From the NCBI GenBank assembly GCA_009843675.1, contig VYCZ01000402.1:1-10558 (forward strand): 10,558 nucleotides of DNA. Reading direction: 5' to 3'. The stretch is from Gammaproteobacteria bacterium. Lineage in GTDB: Bacteria > Pseudomonadota > Gammaproteobacteria > Eutrophobiales > Eutrophobiaceae. The translations under genes were made by a program, and so were the position numbers. The number at the start of each line of letters is the position of its first letter. Position 1 is the first letter of the stretch. This document shows, in pieces, positions 6,032-10,558 of this stretch. Under the pieces are notes generated by a model, which had not been told where the DNA came from, ran no database searches, and worked only from the letters and a program-made list of their open reading frames with translations.

Positions 6032-8779
6032 ATGCATGCCAAAGTTGAACCCGAAGTCAAACGGGTTTCCACCTATTGCTACCAGTGCGTAAACGGCCCC
6101 GACCTGCTGACCGTCGAGACCGTTGACGGCGTAGCCACCAAAATAGAGCCCAATTTCGACCTTAAGGGCGAACACCCCGCCGACGGCAAGGTCTGCGTCA
6201 AGCCGTTCGGGCTGGTACAGAAATTGTACAACCCCGACCGCATCAAACGGCCCATGAAACGCACCAACCCGAAGAAGGGCCGGCACGAGGACCCGGGCTG
6301 GGTGGAGATAAGCTGGGACGAGGCCCTGGATATCGTCGCGGAGAAGATGAACGCGACCCGGGCGAAGGGTGTGATGGACGAGAACGGCAACCCGCGCCTC
6401 GCCTTCACCACTGGCGGCGCGGCCACCCCGTTCAAGTACATGGGCAGCTTCCCGGCCCTGCTGTTTGCCTGGGGGCCGTTCGACCAGAGCCTGGGCGCCG
6501 GCGGCACGGTCAAGTGTTACCACACCGAGCACATGTTCGGCGAACTCTGGCACCGGGCCTTTACCATCCTGCCCGATACGCCCCGCTGTGAATACATCAT
6601 TTCATTCGGCATGAACATCGACGCCTCGGGCGGCGTGACCGGGGTGCGGCGCCATGCCGACGCGCGCAAGCGCGGCATGAAACGCATACAGTTCGAGCCG
6701 CACCTGTCCGTGACCGGCGCCAATGCCGCGGAATGGATCCCCATCAAGACCAAGACCGACAACGCGGTGCTGTATTCCATGCTGCATGTGCTGCTGCACG
6801 AGACCCCCATCGACAAACTGGATGTGCCGTTCCTGAAAAACCGCACCGCATCCCCCTACCTGGTGGGACCCAAGGGGTTTTACCTGCGTGACCCGGAAAC
6901 GACAAAACCGCTGATGTGGGACAACAATACGAACACCGCCGTGCCTTACGACCAGGCCGATGCGGACCCGGCCCTGGTCGGGACATTCACCGTGACCGGC
7001 GCAATCGAGGTCGGCGCCGATGACGAGACCTGGCGTTATGACAGCGTCGAGGGCGCGACCGGGCTGGAAAAGACCAGGCAACTGCTGGCCGGCAAGACCC
7101 CGGAATGGGCAGAGGAGATCTCCGAAGTCCCGGCCGCGACCATCCGCCGCATTACCAACGAATACCTGTCCCACGCCCATATCGGCGAGACCGAGATCGT
7201 GGACGGCCGCGAACTGCCGTTCCGTCCGGTGGCGACAGTACTGGGTAAATCCGTCAACAACGGCTGGGGCGCGTACGAATGCGTCTGGGCCCATACCATG
7301 ATGCAGGTGCTGGTGGGCGCCCTGGAGGTGCCGGGCGGCATGCTGGGCAGCACCACTCACGTGGCCGGCGATACGGACTGGGAAAGGTCGCTGACGGTGG
7401 AGGCCGGGGAAGACGGTTTCATGACCCATACCTTTACCCCCACCGACAAGGAAGGCTGGGACGCCAACCCCTTCACCCGCCATGCCCATAACAGCCTGAC
7501 CCCCATGGGCGGCGACAAGATGGGGGCGCAACTGTTCGGTTCCACCACCCTGGCCTGGCTGCGGCTGCAGGGCCGGGCCGCGGAGAGCTGGCCGAAGCCC
7601 AATCCGCCGGATATCTGGTTCCTTTACAAGTGCAACCCCGCTATTTCCCATTCGGAAACGGATAGGATGGGCGAAGTGATGGCGGAGTTCCCGTTTGTCG
7701 CCGCGTTCGCCTACACCCTGGATGAGAGCAACCACTTCGCCGACGTAATCATGCCGGAGGCGACCGACCTGGAAAGCGACCAGTTGCACCGCATCGGCGG
7801 CGGCCACTACTTTGAGAACCACTGGGAATCGGAAGGCTGGGCATTGCGCCAGGCGGTCATAGAACCCATGCACGAGGCGAAGGATTTCAGCTGGATCGCC
7901 AACGAACTGGCCCGGCGCACCGGCTTGCTGGAAGCCTATAACGGCGCCATCAATGCCGGTGTGTGCGGGATTCCCCTGCAAACCGATGATTATGACTTCT
8001 CCCTGGACCTGGACAGGGAACACTCCCAGGATGAGATCTGGAATGCGGTCAGTAAATCCGCCAGCCACGATCTGACCGGCGGCAAGGAAATTCTGGACCT
8101 GGACTGGTTCCGGCAAAACGGCTTCAAGACCCGTCCCTACTCCCGTTTGAACTGGTACCTGTACCACAAGCTGGAAGACCTGGGATTGCGCTTCGAGTTG
8201 CCCTATCAGGAACGCTATTACCGCATGGGCAAACAACTGGCCAACCGCCTGCACGAGACCGGGGTACACTGGTGGGACAAGCAACTGGACGAATACCGGC
8301 CTCTGCCCGAATTCGAAGACCTGAACAGGCTCTGGGACGAGATTATCGAGCGCAACCACGACGTCAAGGCCGCGGATTACCCGTTCTGGCTCTTGACCGG
8401 GCGCAGTATGCAATACGCCTGGGGCGGCAACGTCGGCATCCAGTTGATGAAGGAAGTGGCGGATAACGTATACGGCCATGACGGCATCGTCATGAACGCC
8501 GGCAAGGCAAAAGAACTGGGTATCGAAGATGGCGACCTTATCGAGGTCACCTCGCCGGTCAACTCCACCCGCGGCTACGCCCGCCTGCGCCAGGGGGTGC
8601 GGCCCGACGTGGTGGTGATGATCGCCCAGTTCGGCCAGTGGAAGATGCCGTTCGCCAAGGACCTGAAACGGCCGGGGCTGAATGCCCTGGTCCCCATGAA
8701 CGTGGATTCCCTGGATGGCGGCGGTTCCAGTATCGACGGCACCAAGGTGTATGTCACCCGGATAGGAGCAGGACTATGA
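6032..8779 (+). CDS. Molybdopterin oxidoreductase catalytic subunit, PadB-like
   Basis: This 915-residue protein is a DMSO-reductase-family catalytic subunit carrying Mo/W-bis(molybdopterin guanine dinucleotide) and probably one Fe-S cluster. The N-terminal cluster motif is C16-x2-C19 and C55, but the position expected for the third cysteine is P23. Other marks are a cofactor-binding region with GAGGTVKCYHTEH (155-167; C162 is the likely metal ligand), SFGMNIDASGG (191-201), ALEVPGG (430-436), YKCNPAISHSE (532-542) and MPEATDLE (574-581). The C-terminal molydop_binding domain runs from about 785 (FWLLTGRSMQYAWGGN) to 910. No twin-arginine signal is present, so it should stay in the cytoplasm. 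Overall pattern ('YCYQCVNGPDLL', 'KVCVKPFG', 'MKRTNPKKGRHEDPGW') reminds me of the phenylacetyl-CoA:acceptor oxidoreductase PadB group; this is recall and not a search. GGGGGAA (6019-6025) is the likely ribosome site. It overlaps the next gene by 4 bp. Confidence 0.88.
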   Translation: MHAKVEPEVKRVSTYCYQCVNGPDLLTVETVDGVATKIEPNFDLKGEHPADGKVCVKPFGLVQKLYNPDRIKRPMKRTNPKKGRHEDPGWVEISWDEALDIVAEKMNATRAKGVMDENGNPRLAFTTGGAATPFKYMGSFPALLFAWGPFDQSLGAGGTVKCYHTEHMFGELWHRAFTILPDTPRCEYIISFGMNIDASGGVTGVRRHADARKRGMKRIQFEPHLSVTGANAAEWIPIKTKTDNAVLYSMLHVLLHETPIDKLDVPFLKNRTASPYLVGPKGFYLRDPETTKPLMWDNNTNTAVPYDQADADPALVGTFTVTGAIEVGADDETWRYDSVEGATGLEKTRQLLAGKTPEWAEEISEVPAATIRRITNEYLSHAHIGETEIVDGRELPFRPVATVLGKSVNNGWGAYECVWAHTMMQVLVGALEVPGGMLGSTTHVAGDTDWERSLTVEAGEDGFMTHTFTPTDKEGWDANPFTRHAHNSLTPMGGDKMGAQLFGSTTLAWLRLQGRAAESWPKPNPPDIWFLYKCNPAISHSETDRMGEVMAEFPFVAAFAYTLDESNHFADVIMPEATDLESDQLHRIGGGHYFENHWESEGWALRQAVIEPMHEAKDFSWIANELARRTGLLEAYNGAINAGVCGIPLQTDDYDFSLDLDREHSQDEIWNAVSKSASHDLTGGKEILDLDWFRQNGFKTRPYSRLNWYLYHKLEDLGLRFELPYQERYYRMGKQLANRLHETGVHWWDKQLDEYRPLPEFEDLNRLWDEIIERNHDVKAADYPFWLLTGRSMQYAWGGNVGIQLMKEVADNVYGHDGIVMNAGKAKELGIEDGDLIEVTSPVNSTRGYARLRQGVRPDVVVMIAQFGQWKMPFAKDLKRPGLNALVPMNVDSLDGGGSSIDGTKVYVTRIGAGL

Positions 8780-9477
8780 CCCGTTATGTCATGATCGCCG
8801 ACCTGAACCGCTGCGTCGGCTGCCAGACCTGTACCGCGGCCTGCAGGCACACCAACGCCACCCCGCCGGGCGTGCAGTGGCGCAAGGTGCTGGACGTGGA
8901 ATGGGGCGATTTCCCCGACGTGCAGCGCCTGTTCATGCCGGTGGGCTGCCAGCACTGCGCGGACCCGCCCTGCATGCACGTCTGTCCCAGCACCGCCACG
9001 GCACAGCGTGAGGACGGCATCGTAACCATCGATTACGACCTGTGCATTGGCTGCAGTTACTGCACCGTGGCCTGCCCCTACCAGGCCCGCTACAAGGTGG
9101 ACCGGCCGGAATTCGCCTACGGCGACCTGCCCACCGAGAACGAAGCCAAGCGTTTCGATGAGCGCACCCTGGGCGTGGCGCAGAAATGCACCTTCTGCTC
9201 GGACCGGGTGGACGCCGGCGTCGAACAGGGACTCACACCCGGCATCGACCCCGAGGCCACGCCGGGCTGTGTCAACGCCTGCATCGCCGACGCTCTCAGT
9301 TTCGGCGACATTGAGGACGAGAACAGCAACGTCTCCGAACTGCTGGCGGAGAACACCTGGTTCCAGATGCACGCGGAACTGGGCACCGAGCCGGGGTTCT
9401 ACTACCTGTGGGATGCGGACGACAAACGACAGGGAACGGAAAGGGTTAACATAGATGTACAGGATACACAGGAATGA
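8776..9477 (+). CDS. Four-cluster ferredoxin subunit of the molybdoenzyme (DmsB/PadC-like)
   Basis: This is the electron-transfer subunit that would pass electrons between the molybdenum site and the membrane anchor. The ATG at 8776 overlaps the upstream TGA (ATGA) and follows GGAGCAGGA, giving 233 residues; an open extension upstream inside the previous gene is not needed. Sixteen cysteines form four motifs: C13, C16, C19, C23; C58, C61, C66, C70; C90, C93, C96, C100; and C138, C141, C165, C169, enough for four [4Fe-4S] clusters as in DmsB, NrfC and PsrB. It has no Tat signal, in keeping with a cytoplasmic complex. Oddly, the last residues (N225 to E233) and the stop are encoded by a copy of the 26-bp dispersed repeat, so the original C-terminus was probably replaced or extended. 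Family call is firm; partner assignment rests on the 4-bp overlap. Confidence 0.93.
   Translation: MTRYVMIADLNRCVGCQTCTAACRHTNATPPGVQWRKVLDVEWGDFPDVQRLFMPVGCQHCADPPCMHVCPSTATAQREDGIVTIDYDLCIGCSYCTVACPYQARYKVDRPEFAYGDLPTENEAKRFDERTLGVAQKCTFCSDRVDAGVEQGLTPGIDPEATPGCVNACIADALSFGDIEDENSNVSELLAENTWFQMHAELGTEPGFYYLWDADDKRQGTERVNIDVQDTQE
9449..9474 (+). repeat. Third copy of the 26-bp dispersed repeat, inside a gene end
   Basis: This copy matches the one at 5858-5883 at 23 of 26 bases in the same orientation (the match extends two bases to the left as TTA ACAT). It lies in the reading frame of the ferredoxin gene, encoding its last residues, and the TGA at 9475-9477 follows directly. Confidence 0.75.
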
Positions 9478-9487
9478 AGAGTACTGT

Positions 9488-9510
9488 GTCGCCCACGGGG
9501 CGACCTTTTA
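9488..9510 (+). terminator. Terminator-like hairpin after the ferredoxin gene
   Basis: GTCGCCC (9488-9494) and GGGCGAC (9498-9504) form seven perfect pairs with a 3-base loop (five if the closing pair opens). CTTTTATTT follows. It lies 10 bp past the ferredoxin stop. It could stop most transcription before the anchor gene, which would be unusual for a subunit operon. Confidence 0.6.
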
Positions 9511-9514
9511 TTTC

Positions 9515-9585
9515 ACTGGATTCCTGCCTTCGCAGGAATGACGAGGAGGTAATTCCGTCATTCCGGGCTTGTCCCGGAATCCAGT
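9515..9585. repeat. 71-bp palindromic miniature element
   Basis: Perfect 10-bp terminal inverted repeats (ACTGGATTCC 9515-9524; GGAATCCAGT 9576-9585) enclose two further hairpins: ATTCCTGC/GCAGGAAT (9520-9527, 9532-9539) and ATTCCGGG/CCCGGAAT (9560-9567, 9573-9580). A 9-bp inner repeat, GGAATGACG/CGTCATTCC (9535-9543, 9556-9564), is also present. This resembles the widespread 'CGTCATTCC...GGAATCCAG' palindromic repeats of proteobacteria. No coding capacity and no clear target-site duplication is visible. Confidence 0.75.
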
Positions 9586-9620
9586 AGATAACAAAACTCC
9601 TTATAACAATTCGGTAAACC

Positions 9621-10511
9621 ATGCAAAACACTTTCGGTAATGTACTACAGACCCAGTGGGACTGGCGCGCGGCGGGCAACTTCATGTTCGGCGGCAGCGG
9701 CGGCGCCCTGATACTCATGGCCGCCATCGCATCCTGGCCGGGCACGCCGAACCTGGTCATCGGCCTGGCCGCGCTGGCGTTCGTGGGCCTGGGGCTGTTC
9801 CTGGTATGGCTGGAGATCGGCCGCCCGTGGCGTTTCCTGCATGTCTTTTTTCATCCCCAGACCTCCTGGATGACCCGGGAAGCGTCCGTATCCGTGCTGT
9901 TGTTTGCCGCAACGTTTACCGGCGTACTCATGCAGGCGCCGACCCTGCTCGCGGCCGCGGGACTGCTGGGTTTCCTGTTCCTGTACTGTCAGGGCAGGAT
10001 CCTGCGGGCCAGCAAGGGCATCCCGGCCTGGCGCGAGCCGGCAGTGGCGCCGCTGATCATGAGCACCGGCCTGGCGGAAGGCGCGGCCATCCTGTCCATC
10101 CTGCTGATATTCTCCGGCGCCGGTCAGATGTGGCTGCTGTACCTGCTGATGGGGCTGCTGGCCTGGCGCCTGGTAAGCTGGAACCATTACCGGCAACGGC
10201 TGGCGGCCAATAACGCGCCCCCGGCCGCCCTGAAGATTCTTGAGGGTATCAACAGGCCGCAAGTCATCCTGGGCAACGCCCTGCCCCTGCTGCTGCTGGC
10301 CACGGTCATCGTGTGGCCGGACCTGCTGCAACCCCTGGCGCTACTGGCTTGCATCCTGGCGACGGCCAGCGGCTGGCTGATGAAATTCACCATCATCACC
10401 CGGGCCGCCAAGGTACAGGGCTACGCCCTGGGCAAACTCCAGAAAGGCCGCCCGACCATCAAGCCGCCGGTACGAAGGGAAAAGGACAGATTTGTCTTCG
10501 ACAGGGATTGA
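9621..10511 (+). CDS. DmsC/NrfD-type membrane anchor of the molybdoenzyme (PadD-like)
   Basis: The 296-residue product is a polytopic inner-membrane protein that would anchor the complex and exchange electrons with the quinone pool. About eight hydrophobic segments are seen, near 24-39, 45-66, 88-105, 107-124, 143-164, 169-187, 214-232 and 235-257. The conserved DmsC/NrfD-like block LEIGRPWRF (64-72), followed by TSWMTRE (81-87), lies after the second segment. The C-terminal tail is rich in Lys and Arg (272-290), which points to the cytoplasmic side. It lies 143 bp after the ferredoxin gene, separated by a hairpin and a palindromic element, and its ribosome site is weak (no good AGGAG before the ATG). 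It may be translated poorly or from its own promoter, though none was recognised. Family is clear; the electron acceptor (ubiquinone or menaquinone) is not. Confidence 0.9.
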   Translation: MQNTFGNVLQTQWDWRAAGNFMFGGSGGALILMAAIASWPGTPNLVIGLAALAFVGLGLFLVWLEIGRPWRFLHVFFHPQTSWMTREASVSVLLFAATFTGVLMQAPTLLAAAGLLGFLFLYCQGRILRASKGIPAWREPAVAPLIMSTGLAEGAAILSILLIFSGAGQMWLLYLLMGLLAWRLVSWNHYRQRLAANNAPPAALKILEGINRPQVILGNALPLLLLATVIVWPDLLQPLALLACILATASGWLMKFTIITRAAKVQGYALGKLQKGRPTIKPPVRREKDRFVFDRD

Positions 10512-10558
10512 AATTATTTACCTGAAACTGACCTGATCGGCTCTATCCCTCACTCCGT
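10512..10558. other. Downstream non-coding end of the window
   Basis: The last 47 bases contain no gene start, ribosome site or full hairpin that I can support. The window ends before any terminator of the anchor gene can be seen. Confidence 0.5.

Noticed and set aside
6602..8479. 625-codon open frame on the minus strand opposite the molybdoenzyme gene
   Set aside because: It lies wholly within the antisense of a clear DMSO-reductase-family gene, has no recognisable domain, and its openness follows from the GC-rich codon bias of the opposite strand.
8638..8775. Upstream in-frame extension of the ferredoxin gene
   Set aside because: The ATG at 8776 has a good GGAGCAGGA site, the ATGA overlap, and starts exactly where DmsB-type proteins begin; the extension is only the shifted frame of the preceding gene.

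Overview
The window looks like a chromosomal segment of a free-living Gram-negative bacterium, most likely a proteobacterium and probably gammaproteobacterial. The evidence is a TonB-dependent outer-membrane receptor, a SAM-II riboswitch in front of metZ, fairly GC-rich coding sequence, and dispersed palindromic repeats of the kind common in that phylum. The genus cannot be told from the sequence alone.

Layout. Bases 1-1170 hold the 3' part of an AAA-type ATPase of the AAA_14/DUF4143 group; its Walker A end lies off the window. Bases 1189-1449 are an elaborate metZ leader: a promoter with a perfect TTGACA, a SAM-II aptamer, and an intrinsic terminator with a competing antiterminator. metZ (O-succinylhomoserine sulfhydrylase) follows at 1450-2646. 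REP-like palindromes and a minus-strand terminator separate metZ from a TonB-dependent receptor on the minus strand (2787-5276). A 163-bp divergent promoter region with an ATGTAAA direct repeat and a TTACATGTAA palindrome separates the receptor from a RidA-superfamily gene (5440-5847). The rest is a three-subunit molybdoenzyme: catalytic subunit (6032-8779), four-cluster ferredoxin subunit (8776-9477, overlapping by 4 bp) and DmsC/NrfD-type membrane anchor (9621-10511).

The molybdoenzyme has no Tat or Sec signal on its catalytic or Fe-S subunit, so it should face the cytoplasm. It resembles the PadBCD phenylacetyl-CoA:acceptor oxidoreductase type more than periplasmic DMSO, thiosulfate or polysulfide reductases, but the substrate cannot be fixed from sequence. 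Its first Fe-S motif lacks one of the usual four cysteines. The neighbouring Rid protein lacks the arginine needed for classical imine deamination. Together with the outer-membrane receptor, the locus could be an uptake-plus-oxidation module for an organic compound; that is inference from neighbourhood.

Repeats mark the molybdoenzyme locus. A 26-bp inverted pair frames the ridA-molybdoenzyme gap. A third copy supplies the last codons and stop of the ferredoxin gene. A terminator-like hairpin plus a 71-bp palindromic miniature element sit between the ferredoxin and anchor genes, where they could uncouple their expression. I saw no tRNA, rRNA, CRISPR array, transposase or replication origin.
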